Of a DNA stretch of 64,000 nt, positions 55,172 through 63,750 are shown one piece after another. Both the position numbers and the translations under genes were made by a program. Below the pieces are notes generated by a model, which saw only the letters and a list, made by a program, of their open reading frames with translations, did not search any database and was not told where the DNA came from. Numbering within the stretch: the first letter of the stretch is position 1; each line of letters starts with the position of its first letter. Source of the stretch: Variovorax fucosicus (lineage in GTDB: Bacteria > Pseudomonadota > Gammaproteobacteria > Burkholderiales > Burkholderiaceae_C); assembly GCF_030316825.1 (NCBI RefSeq), contig NZ_JASZYU010000001.1, forward strand, positions 1,984,001 to 2,048,000, in the 5' to 3' direction.

Positions 55172-55990
55172 ATGCTGTGTCCCGTCTGTTCCCGCGAAGT
55201 CGAAAGTGAGGCGCCTTTCTGCGACCACTGCGGCGCGACGGTGCAGCGGATGCCGCCGCCGGGCGCGGCTTCGCAAGTCGTCTCCGGGGGGCGTCGACGC
55301 CGGATGCTGCCTCGCGTTCTCGGTGCACTGGCGCTGTTGGCCATTGGCGCCTTCGGCGTCAATCGGTGGATGGCCCCGGCCGAGGTCACCGCGCCCGCAC
55401 TGCATGCCGCCATGACTCATGCCATCGCAAACGGCCAGGCACCCGGACAGGATCCGATTTGCGTGGCCAATGGCCTCGCCTACGACCAGGAACCGGTCAA
55501 TGTCCAGCTGGACAATTCGGCCACCTTGGCGTGGATGAACATGCTGGTCGAGGCTGGCCTCTATGCCGGGCCCGAAAGTGGCAGCTCGGGCGGATTTCTT
55601 TCGGAGCCGATCTCCGTCTACCGCCCGCTGCCCGAGCTCGCGCAATGGGGTGGCGCGCGGCGCCTTTGCGTGGCAAAGGCGGTTCGGCTCGATACGGTGT
55701 CCAACCTCGGGCCGGTGGAAGACATGCGTCTGCGCGGCAAGCGCTACACCGGTGTGCTGGCGGATGTGCGTTGGTCGCTCGACCAGCCGGCGCCCTGGCT
55801 GGCCCAGCCCGGTGTCGGTGAAGCGCTGGCGCGCGAACTGCCGAGCTGGCGCAACGCGCGCTGGCAGCCGGGCCCGGAGGGCTGGACGTTGACCCAGCGC
55901 AAGAGCTTCGTGCTGGTCGATGCGCAATGGATGTCCGGCGATATGGTGGAGCGAGACCGGTCGATGCGCAGCGGCACGACGCCCATGTAA
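55172..55990 (+). CDS. Zinc-ribbon membrane protein (2)
   Basis: 272 residues. The zinc ribbon CPVCSREVESEAPFCDHCGA is at the extreme N-terminus. A membrane helix (LPRVLGALALLAIGAFGVNRW) and a ~200-residue periplasmic domain follow, with ANGLAYDQEPVNVQLDNSAT and WSLDQPAPWLAQPG. The gene starts ~40 bp after (1), shares its architecture but not its stalk, and its C-terminal domain is unfamiliar to me. An in-frame GTG at 55157 is an alternative start. Confidence 0.72.
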   Translation: MLCPVCSREVESEAPFCDHCGATVQRMPPPGAASQVVSGGRRRRMLPRVLGALALLAIGAFGVNRWMAPAEVTAPALHAAMTHAIANGQAPGQDPICVANGLAYDQEPVNVQLDNSATLAWMNMLVEAGLYAGPESGSSGGFLSEPISVYRPLPELAQWGGARRLCVAKAVRLDTVSNLGPVEDMRLRGKRYTGVLADVRWSLDQPAPWLAQPGVGEALARELPSWRNARWQPGPEGWTLTQRKSFVLVDAQWMSGDMVERDRSMRSGTTPM

Positions 55991-56036
55991 CGCCCGCGCT
56001 TGTCCGGGGGCGCCGCAGCCTCAAGGGCTCGCGGGT

Positions 56037-58022
56037 TCAGCCCTTCTGCAGCTTGTCGATCGCCACGGCCAACGCGGCCGGTTTGCCCGACAACACCAGC
56101 GTGTCGCCATCCGACAGCACTGTGTCGTCCTCCGGCGTTACCGCCTTGCCGTCATGCCGGCGCAGGCTGGCCACGCGCACCCCGACCGCATGCAGCGCCA
56201 GCCGCGCGAGCGACTGGCCGATCGCCCGCGCGCCCGGCGTCAGCGTGAACGAATTGAGCCGCTCGTGGTCGAGTTCGTCGGCGTTGTCGTCGTCGGCGCC
56301 GTGGAAGTAGCCGCGCAGCAGGTTGTAGCGCGCGTCGCGCTGATCCTGCACCACGCGGATCACGCGCCGCATCGGCACGCCGACCAGCGCCAGCGCATGG
56401 CTGGCCAGCATCAACGAACCCTCGATGGCTTCGGGCACCACTTCGGTGGCGCCCGCGGCCTGCAGCTTCTCGAGATCGTGGTCGTCCTGCGTGCGCACGA
56501 TCACCGGCACCTGCGGTGCATGGGTGCGCGTGCTGGACAGCACCTTGAGCGCGCCGGCCACGTCGAGGTAGGTCACGACGACGGCGCTGGCGCGCGCCAG
56601 GCCGGCCGCCATCAGCGCCTGCAGCCGCGCGGCGTCGCCGAACACCACCGAGTCGCCGGCCGCGGCAGCCTGGCGCACGCGGTCGGGATCGAGGTCGAGC
56701 GCCATGTACGGGATGCCTTCGCGCTCGAGGATGCGCGCCAGGTTCTGACCGCAGCGGCCATAGCCGCAGATGATCACGTGCTTGCTCGTGTTGATGGTCT
56801 TGCGCGCAATGTTGGTCATCTGCAGCGACTGTTGCAGCCAGTCGCTCGCAACCAGCTTTCGCACGATCTTGTTGCTGTACATGATGATGAAGGGCGTGGC
56901 CAGCATCGATAGCACCATCGAGGCCAGCACCGGGTTCACCAGCCACGCCGGCAACAGGCTGCGCTCCTGCGCCAGCGCCAGCAGCACGAAGCCGAATTCG
57001 CCGGCCTGCGCCAGGTAGAGACCTGTGCGCAGCGATACGCCGGAGGTTGCGCCGAGCGTGCGCGCCAGCACCGTCACCAGCACCAGCTTGAAGCTCAGCG
57101 GCAGCACCAGCAGCATGGCCACCAGCAGCCAGTGATCGACCGCGATATGCCAGTCCAGCGACATGCCGATGGTGATGAAAAACAGCCCCAGCAGCACATC
57201 ATGGAACGGCCGGATGTCGGTCTCGACCTGGTGCTTGTATTCGGTCTCCGACACCAGCATGCCGGCGACGAAGGCGCCCAGTGCGAGTGACAGGCCCGCC
57301 AGCTCGGTCAGCCAGGCCAGGCCGAGCGTGACCAGCAGCACGTTGAGGATGAACAACTCCTCGCTGCGCAGCCGCGCCACGATGGTGAGCCACCAGCGCA
57401 TCACGCGCGGCCCGCCATAGAGCAGGATGCCGATCAGGAAGCTGGCCTTCACCAAGGCCAGCGCCAGCGCCCTGAGCAGCGCCTCGGGCGGCGCGCCGAG
57501 CGCCGGAATCAGCACCAGCAGCGGCACCACGGCCAGATCCTGGAACAGCAGCACGCCCATCACGCGCTTGCCGTGTTCGCTTTCGAGCTCGAGCCGCTCC
57601 GACATCAGCTTGACCACGATCGCGGTGCTGCTCATGGTGAGTGCGCCCGACAGGGCCAGTGCGGTTTGCCAGCCGAGCTGCCATTCCGGCGGCAGCCAGG
57701 AGGCAACGACCAGCGCGCCGGCTGTCGCGATGGTCATGGTCAGCAGCACCTGCAGCATCCCCAGGCCGAACACGTGCTGGCGCATCGCGCGCAGCTTGGG
57801 CAAGCTGAACTCGAGTCCGATCACGAACATCAGGAACACCACGCCGAACTCCCCGAGGTGCCGGATGCCTTCGGTGTTGTCCGTCAGTGCCATCGCGTGC
57901 GGCCCGATCAATACGCCGGCCACCAGGTAGCCCAGCATCGGCGGCAGCTTGAGCGAGCGACACACCACCACGCCGACCACCGCAGAAAGCAGATATAGGA
58001 GCGTGAGATGGAACGAGGACAT
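56037..58022 (-). CDS. Kef-type monovalent cation:proton antiporter (CPA2)
   Basis: 661 residues. About 12 membrane helices form the Na+/H+ exchanger domain (~5-385), beginning LLYLLSAVVGVVVCRSLKLP and with LGEFGVVFLMFVIGLEFSLP. An RCK_N/TrkA-N domain (~415-540) has VIICGYGRCGQNLARILERE (GxGxxG). A TrkA_C domain with FTLTPGARAIGQSL closes the protein. The RCK gating domain argues for K+/H+ exchange under nucleotide or thiol control (KefB/KefC/YbaL group). It is divergent from kdsD. Confidence 0.9.
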   Translation of the reverse strand: MSSFHLTLLYLLSAVVGVVVCRSLKLPPMLGYLVAGVLIGPHAMALTDNTEGIRHLGEFGVVFLMFVIGLEFSLPKLRAMRQHVFGLGMLQVLLTMTIATAGALVVASWLPPEWQLGWQTALALSGALTMSSTAIVVKLMSERLELESEHGKRVMGVLLFQDLAVVPLLVLIPALGAPPEALLRALALALVKASFLIGILLYGGPRVMRWWLTIVARLRSEELFILNVLLVTLGLAWLTELAGLSLALGAFVAGMLVSETEYKHQVETDIRPFHDVLLGLFFITIGMSLDWHIAVDHWLLVAMLLVLPLSFKLVLVTVLARTLGATSGVSLRTGLYLAQAGEFGFVLLALAQERSLLPAWLVNPVLASMVLSMLATPFIIMYSNKIVRKLVASDWLQQSLQMTNIARKTINTSKHVIICGYGRCGQNLARILEREGIPYMALDLDPDRVRQAAAAGDSVVFGDAARLQALMAAGLARASAVVVTYLDVAGALKVLSSTRTHAPQVPVIVRTQDDHDLEKLQAAGATEVVPEAIEGSLMLASHALALVGVPMRRVIRVVQDQRDARYNLLRGYFHGADDDNADELDHERLNSFTLTPGARAIGQSLARLALHAVGVRVASLRRHDGKAVTPEDDTVLSDGDTLVLSGKPAALAVAIDKLQKG

Positions 58023-58076
58023 GGCCCGATGCTAGAGGATGTGGGCGACTTGCGAGCCCCGCCTAAAATCGCCGCG

Positions 58077-59078
58077 ATGAGTTCCCGCCCCGATCTGGCC
58101 GCCAGCGCCGACCCCGACAAGCTGCTGGCACGCGCCCGCCTCACCTTCGACATCGAAGCGGCGGCCGTGCTGGGGCTGAAAGAGCGCATCGGCCCCAGCT
58201 TCGTCGAGGCCGTGCAGAAAATCCTCAACGTGCGCGGCCGCGTGGTCGTGATGGGCATGGGCAAGAGCGGCCACGTCGGCCGCAAGATCGCCGCCACGCT
58301 GGCCTCGACAGGCACGCCGGCCATGTTCGTCCACCCGGCCGAGGCCAGCCATGGCGACCTCGGCATGATCAAGGCGGTCGATCTGGTGCTGGCCATCTCC
58401 AACAGCGGCGAGAGCGACGAACTCGCCGCAATCCTGCCGGTGGTCAAGCGCCAGGGCGTCCCGTTGATCGCCATCACGGGCGGGGCCGACTCCATGCTGG
58501 CGCGCCATGCCGACCTCGTGCTCGACAGCGGCGTCGAAAAGGAAGCCTGCCCGCTCAACCTCGCGCCAACCGCAAGCACCACTGCGCAGATGGCGCTGGG
58601 CGATGCGCTCGCTGTGGCGCTGCTCGACGCCCGCGGCTTCGGCACCGAAGACTTCGCGCGTTCGCATCCGGGCGGTGCACTCGGGCGCAAGTTGCTGACG
58701 CATGTGAGCGACCTCATGCGCACCGGTGACGAGGTGCCGCGCGTTGCGCCCTCCGCCAAGCTCGGCGAGCTGATGCGCGAGATGAGTTCCAAGGGCCTCG
58801 GTGCGGCCGCCGTGATCGACCCGCAGGGCCGGGCAATCGGCGTGTTCACCGACGGCGACCTGCGCCGGCTGGTCGAAACCGGCGCCGATCTCCGCGAGCT
58901 CACCGCCGCCGACGTGATGCATGCCGGCCCGCGCACCGTGCGCGCCGACGCGCTGGGGGTGGAGGCGGCCGAGGCGATGGAGCAGCACCGAATCACCAGC
59001 ATCCTGGTGGTCGATGCGGCCGGCCTGCTGATCGGCGCGCTCAGCATCAACGACCTGATGCGGGCCAAGGTCATCTGA
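58077..59078 (+). CDS. kdsD: D-arabinose 5-phosphate isomerase
   Basis: 333 residues. A SIS domain (~35-175) has VVVMGMGKSGHVGRKIAATL, AISNSGESDEL, and PTASTTAQMALGDALAVALL. Two CBS domains follow, with FTDGDLRRLVE and the second ending LSINDLMRAKVI. This KpsF/GutQ-type enzyme converts ribulose 5-phosphate to arabinose 5-phosphate for Kdo synthesis. The next gene is kdsC, overlapping by one base, which makes the KdsD assignment firm. Confidence 0.93.
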   Translation: MSSRPDLAASADPDKLLARARLTFDIEAAAVLGLKERIGPSFVEAVQKILNVRGRVVVMGMGKSGHVGRKIAATLASTGTPAMFVHPAEASHGDLGMIKAVDLVLAISNSGESDELAAILPVVKRQGVPLIAITGGADSMLARHADLVLDSGVEKEACPLNLAPTASTTAQMALGDALAVALLDARGFGTEDFARSHPGGALGRKLLTHVSDLMRTGDEVPRVAPSAKLGELMREMSSKGLGAAAVIDPQGRAIGVFTDGDLRRLVETGADLRELTAADVMHAGPRTVRADALGVEAAEAMEQHRITSILVVDAAGLLIGALSINDLMRAKVI

Positions 59079-59638
59079 TGGCCGCAACACCGGTTGTCCG
59101 TTTCAGCCCCGAAACCCTGCTCGCCGCGCAGGATGTGCGTATCGCGTTTTTCGACGTCGATGGCGTGCTGACCGATGGCGGCGTCTACTTCAGCGAGCAT
59201 GGCGAAACGCTCAAGCGCTTCAGCATCCTCGACGGGCATGGCCTCAAGCTGCTGCGCCAAGCCGGGATCACCCCGGCAGTGATCACGGGGCGCGATTCCA
59301 GGCCGTTGCGCGTGCGGCTCGAAGCGCTGGGCATCGAACACGTGCGCTACGGCACCGAGAACAAGTTGCCTGCCGCCGAGGCGATGCTAGCGGCGCTGGG
59401 CCTCGACTGGACGCAAGCTGCCGGCATCGGCGACGACTGGCCCGACCTGCCGGTGCTGGCGCGCTGCGGCTTTGCCGCCGCGCCGGCCAACGCGCATTGC
59501 GAAGTGCGTGCCATCGCGCACTATGTGACGACGGCACGTGGCGGCGAAGGCGCGGGGCGCGAATTCTGCGACCTGTTGCTCACGGCCGGCGGCCACTACC
59601 GGCGGCTGCTCGATCTGGCGCGGGGGCCGGTCGCTTGA
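59078..59638 (+). CDS. kdsC: 3-deoxy-D-manno-octulosonate 8-phosphate phosphatase
   Basis: 186 residues. A HAD-superfamily C0 enzyme with motif I FFDVDGVLTDG (D-x-D), motif II TGRDSRPL, and motif IV GDDWPDLPVL. The length fits KdsC tetramers. It dephosphorylates Kdo-8-P in the cytoplasm. The start overlaps the kdsD stop (TGATG). Confidence 0.93.
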   Translation: MAATPVVRFSPETLLAAQDVRIAFFDVDGVLTDGGVYFSEHGETLKRFSILDGHGLKLLRQAGITPAVITGRDSRPLRVRLEALGIEHVRYGTENKLPAAEAMLAALGLDWTQAAGIGDDWPDLPVLARCGFAAAPANAHCEVRAIAHYVTTARGGEGAGREFCDLLLTAGGHYRRLLDLARGPVA

Positions 59639-59658
59639 ACGCTCCCACCCTGTTCGCG

Positions 59659-60282
59659 ATGCTGCGGCGCGGCGTCGACCGCGCCACGCTCTACCTGCCG
59701 ATCATCCTGACGGCCGCGCTTGCGCTCGGCACCTATTGGCTGGTGCGCAACGCGCCACGCTTGCTCGAGCCGACCACCAAAGAGGCGCCCGTGCACGAGC
59801 CCGACTACTTCATGCGTGGCTTCGTGATCAAGAACTTTCTCCCGAACGGCGAGTTGCGCAGCGAGCTGGCCGGCAAGGAAGGCAGGCACTATCCCGACAA
59901 CGACACGCTGGAGGTGGACCAGGTCCGGACGCGCTCGATTTCGCCGGCCGGCCTCGTCACTCGCGCCACCGCCGACCGTGGCCTCTCGAACGGCGACGGC
60001 AGCGAGATTCAGCTGTTCGGCAACGCGGTGGTGGTGCGCGATGCGACCGTCGGCGCGAACGGCCGGCCACTGCCGCGGCTCGAGTTTCGCGGCGAGTTCC
60101 TGCACGTGTTTCTCGACACCGAACAGGTGCGCTCGAACAAGCCAGTCACGCTGACCCGCGGCACCGACACATTCACCGCCAATACGCTCGACTACGACAA
60201 CCTGAGCGGTGTCGCCAACCTGCAGGGCCGCGTGCGCGGCGTGCTGATTCCCTCGGCGGCTGCGCCCGCGCCGAAACCCTGA
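59659..60282 (+). CDS. lptC: LPS export protein LptC
   Basis: 207 residues from ATG. One N-terminal membrane helix (TLYLPIILTAALALGTYWLV) precedes a beta-jellyroll periplasmic domain with DYFMRGFVIKNFLPNGELRS, typical of LptC (DUF1239). A TTG at 59635 overlapping the kdsC stop would extend it by 8 residues and is also plausible. It bridges LPS from LptB2FG to LptA; lptA and lptB do not follow here. Confidence 0.88.
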   Translation: MLRRGVDRATLYLPIILTAALALGTYWLVRNAPRLLEPTTKEAPVHEPDYFMRGFVIKNFLPNGELRSELAGKEGRHYPDNDTLEVDQVRTRSISPAGLVTRATADRGLSNGDGSEIQLFGNAVVVRDATVGANGRPLPRLEFRGEFLHVFLDTEQVRSNKPVTLTRGTDTFTANTLDYDNLSGVANLQGRVRGVLIPSAAAPAPKP

Positions 60283-60304
60283 CAACAAGAGCAAGGGGAG
60301 AAGC

Positions 60305-61087
60305 ATGACGCAACGCCGCCTGGTCTTCATCACCGGCGCTTCGAGCGGCATCGGCCAGGCGCTGGCGGCGCGTTTCTACACCGCCGGCTACGACCTCGCG
60401 CTGGTCGCGCGCCGCACGGATCAGATCGAATCGTGGGCCAGCGCCCGTCAACTGGACGCGGCACGCTACCGGATCTACAGCGCCGACGTGGCGCAGACCG
60501 ACAGCATCGTGGGCGCCGGCCAAGCCTGCATCGTGCAGCAGGGCCTGCCCGACGTGGTCATTGCCAACGCCGGCATCAGCGTGGGCATCGACACCGCGGA
60601 ACGCGGCGATCTCGATGTGCTGGCCAGCACCTTCGCCACCAACAACACCGGCCTGGCCGCCACGTTCCATCCTTTCGTCGCGGCGATGGTGGCGCGCGGC
60701 AGCGGCCGTCTGGTCGGCATCGGCAGCGTTGCTGCGATCCGCGGCCTGCCGGGCCACGGCGCCTACTGCGCCAGCAAGGCCGGCGTGGTGGCGTACTGCG
60801 AAAGCCTGCGCGGCGAACTGCGGCCGAGCGGCGTTCGGGTGGTCACGCTCTGCCCCGGCTACATCGACACGCCGCTGACGCAAGGCAACCGCTACGGCAT
60901 GCCGTTCCTGATGAAGGCCGAGGATTTCGCCGAACAGGCTTTTCGCGGCATCGAGTCCGGCGTGAGCTACCGCGTCATCCCATGGCAGATGGGTGTTGTC
61001 GCCAAGATCATGCGGATGCTGCCGAACGCGCTCTACGACCGCGCCGTCCAGGGCCGTGGCCGCAAGAAGCGGCTTGGCGAAAGCTGA
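60305..61087 (+). CDS. Short-chain dehydrogenase/reductase (SDR)
   Basis: 260 residues. A Rossmann NAD(P) motif FITGASSGIGQAL (TGxxxGxG), the VIANAGIS turn, the catalytic Ser in IGSVAAIRG, and YCASKAG (Y-x3-K) are all present. AAGGGGAG precedes the ATG. Located directly behind lptC in the same orientation, it may be involved in lipid or sugar modification, but the family is too broad to assign a substrate. Confidence 0.9.
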   Translation: MTQRRLVFITGASSGIGQALAARFYTAGYDLALVARRTDQIESWASARQLDAARYRIYSADVAQTDSIVGAGQACIVQQGLPDVVIANAGISVGIDTAERGDLDVLASTFATNNTGLAATFHPFVAAMVARGSGRLVGIGSVAAIRGLPGHGAYCASKAGVVAYCESLRGELRPSGVRVVTLCPGYIDTPLTQGNRYGMPFLMKAEDFAEQAFRGIESGVSYRVIPWQMGVVAKIMRMLPNALYDRAVQGRGRKKRLGES

Positions 61088-61106
61088 AAAACAAGCGGCA
61101 AGCGGA

Positions 61107-61122
61107 GCGTTGCATGCAACGC
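61107..61122. terminator. Short palindrome between convergent SDR and MocR genes
   Basis: GCGTTGCATGCAACGC is a perfect 16-bp palindrome in the 45-bp gap between convergent stops. It has no U-tract on either side. It is probably part of a shared terminator, but could be a protein-binding site. Confidence 0.35.
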
Positions 61123-61132
61123 GCTGCGGCGA

Positions 61133-62629
61133 TTAGCGCTGCGGCAGAGAGCGCTCCGCGGCTGGATTCCACGATGCGATCACCGCACCCAAGATCCGCA
61201 GCCCCTGTTCAATCTGTTCGGGCGTCAAGCTTGCATATCCCAGCACCAACCCGCCGGGGCGAGGAGTCTTGCCGGGCCGTGACTTGGCAAAGAGCGGCGA
61301 CACAGGGTAGACGCCCACGCCCTGAGCGCGGGCGGCAGCCACCAGAATCGGCTCATCCTGTGACCGAAGGAACGGCAGCCAGAGAACCACATGCAGACCG
61401 GCTGCCGTGCCCTCCACCCGCGCGTCGGCTGGCAAGTGTCGCCCGATAGCGTCGAGCAACACGGCGCGGCGGCGTTCGTTCTCGCGCCGACTGCGTCGGA
61501 CATGGCGCTCGTAGGCTCCGTTGTCGATCAGCGATGCCAGCACCCGCTGCTCCAAGACAGGCGCGTGTCGGTCGGCCATGCGCTTGGCTTGTCGAAACAC
61601 CGCCACCAATTCAGTGGGCAGTACCAAGTAACCCAGCCGAAGCTGCGGTGACAGCGCCTTGGAGAAAGTGCCTATGTAGATCACGCGGCCGTCGGTATCG
61701 ATGGACTGCAACGCATCGATCGGCCGTTGCCCATAACGAAACTCGCCGTCATAGTCGTCCTCGACGACCCAGGCGCGGTGCCGTTGCGCCCACTGCAGCA
61801 GCGCCAAGCGCCGGCCAATGGGCAGCACGCCACCCAGTGGAAACTGGTGTGAAGGCGTCACATACGCCAGACGCGCCAGGTCGTCTCCGGGCAAACAGGC
61901 AGTATCCAGGCCTTGCCCGTCGACCGGTACGGCCAGCAGTTCGGCGCCGGTAGCCTCGAAGCAGCGGCGCGCCATCAGGTACCCCGGTTCCTCGAAGACG
62001 AATGCATCGCCGGGATCCAGCAGCAGGCGCGCGCACAGGTCGATGCCCTGCTGCGAGCCGTGCACCACGAGGATTTGCTCGGCATCACAGGCCAGCCCGC
62101 GCGCGCGTCGCAGATAGCCTTGAAGCGCGCGGCGCAGAGTCGCGTCGCCTTCGGGTGGGACGTAGTACAGGCTGTGCTGGTGGCGCAGTAGTTCGGCTTG
62201 GTATGCGCGGCGCCAGCGCAGGGCCGGGAAGTCGCGCGAGGCCACTGCGCCGTACAGGAAGTCGATGCGGGCTGGCTCCGCGTGAGGCAATCCTGGCATT
62301 TCCATGCCCGCCACCCGTCGACCGAAGGCTGACAGAGCCAGGGCAGCCTTGCCGCGGCGGTCAGAGGGGCCGGAGTGGTTTACCACTGTGGCCGGCGGAC
62401 TGGCGACCCGGGCGGCCCGCCCCAGGGATGTGGCCAGAAAGCCCTCCGCGGCCAGTTGTTCGTAGGCCGCCGTCACCGTGGTGCGCGACACGCCGAGATC
62501 GGCTGCCAAGGCGCGCGTCGACGGTGCCCGCGCTCCTGCCGGAAGCGTGCCATCGGCGATCTGCGCGCGCAGAAGGTCGTAGATGCGGCGGCCGGCGCCA
62601 TGGCCGGTGTGAGGAGCAAACTGGACCAT
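61133..62629 (-). CDS. MocR-family regulator (GntR wHTH fused to aminotransferase fold)
   Basis: 498 residues from ATG. An N-terminal winged helix (RRIYDLLRAQIADGTLPAGA, then DLGVSRTTVTAAYEQLAAEG) is joined by a linker to a fold-type-I aminotransferase domain with FLYGAVASRDFP, YYVPPEGDATLRRALQGYL, and the PLP Lys region IYIGTFSKALSPQLRLGYL (SFSK-type). Such regulators sense PLP and an amine. It is divergent from paiB, with a dyad operator between them. The DNA-proximal helix of this MocR is intact. Confidence 0.9.
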   Translation of the reverse strand: MVQFAPHTGHGAGRRIYDLLRAQIADGTLPAGARAPSTRALAADLGVSRTTVTAAYEQLAAEGFLATSLGRAARVASPPATVVNHSGPSDRRGKAALALSAFGRRVAGMEMPGLPHAEPARIDFLYGAVASRDFPALRWRRAYQAELLRHQHSLYYVPPEGDATLRRALQGYLRRARGLACDAEQILVVHGSQQGIDLCARLLLDPGDAFVFEEPGYLMARRCFEATGAELLAVPVDGQGLDTACLPGDDLARLAYVTPSHQFPLGGVLPIGRRLALLQWAQRHRAWVVEDDYDGEFRYGQRPIDALQSIDTDGRVIYIGTFSKALSPQLRLGYLVLPTELVAVFRQAKRMADRHAPVLEQRVLASLIDNGAYERHVRRSRRENERRRAVLLDAIGRHLPADARVEGTAAGLHVVLWLPFLRSQDEPILVAAARAQGVGVYPVSPLFAKSRPGKTPRPGGLVLGYASLTPEQIEQGLRILGAVIASWNPAAERSLPQR

Positions 62630-62640
62630 TAAGAATTGAT

Positions 62641-62670
62641 AAAACTGGCACTTTCGATTGTGCCGGTTTT
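62641..62670. promoter_or_regulatory. Inverted-repeat operator between MocR and paiB
   Basis: AAAACTGGCAC and GTGCCGGTTTT are 11-nt arms with one mismatch, separated by 8 bp (TTTCGATT). The site lies in the 84-bp gap between the two divergent starts, so one bound dimer could control both. It is a likely MocR binding site. Confidence 0.65.
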
Positions 62671-62713
62671 CGGGGACAGTCTGCGATAGCGCGCCAATGC
62701 AAAGCCAAGCCCC

Positions 62714-63337
62714 ATGTACATCCCACCTCATTTCGCCGAGAGCCGGCCCGAACAACTGCACCGCATCCTCCGCGAGCACTCCCTGGGCACGCTTGTGACG
62801 CAAGGGATGGACGGGCTGGATGCCGACCACCTGCCTTTCGAATTCGATCCTGAAGTGGGAGAGCACGGCCTGCTGTCGGCCCACGTTGCCCGCGCGAACC
62901 CGCTTTGGCAACGCTGCCCCACGGGAAGCCCTGTCATGGTGATCTTTCGCGGCGCACAGGCCTACATCTCGCCCAACTGGTACCCGAGCAAGCAGGAGTC
63001 GCATCGCCTGGTGCCAACCTGGAACTACGAGGTAGTGCACGCGCACGGCGTACTGACCGTGCACGACGATGAGCGCTTCGTGCGCCGTATCGTCGCGCGC
63101 CTGACGCGGCTGCACGAGGCGGCCGAACCCAGGCCGTGGAAGATGGGTGACTCGGCGCAGGAGTTCATCGATAGCATGCTGCGCAATATCGTGGGCATTG
63201 AGATCGCCGTCACTTCGCTGGTGGGCAAGTCCAAGCTGAGTCAGAACCGCGAGGGGCGTGATCTCGTCGGCGCGGCCGACACATTGGAGGCGCGTGGCCA
63301 CGGCGAACTGGCCGAACTGATGCGCCCGGCCGACTGA
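62714..63337 (+). CDS. FMN-binding split-barrel protein, PaiB family
   Basis: 207 residues. Opening MYIPPHFAESRPEQLHRILRE, then HLPFEFDP, LSAHVARANPLWQRC, FRGAQAYISPNWYPSK and TWNYEVVHAHG, all family hallmarks. B. subtilis PaiB was first described as a negative regulator of sporulation and protease genes; in other bacteria the protein binds FMN and its role is open. It is controlled by the divergent MocR, probably with the two following genes. Confidence 0.9.
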   Translation: MYIPPHFAESRPEQLHRILREHSLGTLVTQGMDGLDADHLPFEFDPEVGEHGLLSAHVARANPLWQRCPTGSPVMVIFRGAQAYISPNWYPSKQESHRLVPTWNYEVVHAHGVLTVHDDERFVRRIVARLTRLHEAAEPRPWKMGDSAQEFIDSMLRNIVGIEIAVTSLVGKSKLSQNREGRDLVGAADTLEARGHGELAELMRPAD

Positions 63338-63348
63338 ATGGACGACCC

Positions 63349-63705
63349 ATGTACACATCGACCTTCACGTTCGCCAAGCGCCAGTACGACGACGAGTTCC
63401 ACGCGTTGGACAACGTCATAGCGCAGATTGCCAAGTCCATCCCCGGCTACCTGGGCGAAGAGACTTGGGAGAACCCGGCGACTGGCCTGATTTCCAACGT
63501 GTACTACTGGGACACGATGGATTCCCTTCGTCGGCTGATCGACCACCCGGCGCACATCAAGGCGAAGCAGCGACAGGCACGTTGGCTCAACGGGTATCAG
63601 ATCGTCATCGCACAGGTGCTCAGATCCTATGGCGGTGGTGGAATCGCGCACCCGCTGGCTCAATCCGCACTGGTTGCGAACCACTCAGACTCGCGCACCG
63701 AGTAG
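63349..63705 (+). CDS. Antibiotic-biosynthesis-monooxygenase (ABM) fold protein
   Basis: 118 residues, 11 bp after the paiB-like gene. A dimeric alpha/beta-barrel ABM domain is suggested by ALDNVIAQIAKSIPGYLGEETW and VYYWDTMDSLRRLIDHPAHI. The C-terminal tail (GGGGIAHPLAQSALVANHSD) is disordered in appearance. ABM proteins degrade haem, oxidise quinones or act on small signals; the exact role is unknown. Confidence 0.8.
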   Translation: MYTSTFTFAKRQYDDEFHALDNVIAQIAKSIPGYLGEETWENPATGLISNVYYWDTMDSLRRLIDHPAHIKAKQRQARWLNGYQIVIAQVLRSYGGGGIAHPLAQSALVANHSDSRTE

Positions 63706-63750
63706 GTTCGACAACTCGATACCCACCCAGCAGCAACACCCCTTACTCCC

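Noticed and set aside
62630..63358. Long upstream extension of the MocR open frame (over 240 codons)
   Set aside because: It lies entirely opposite the paiB-like gene, whose protein is well conserved; the MocR protein begins naturally at the ATG at 62629.
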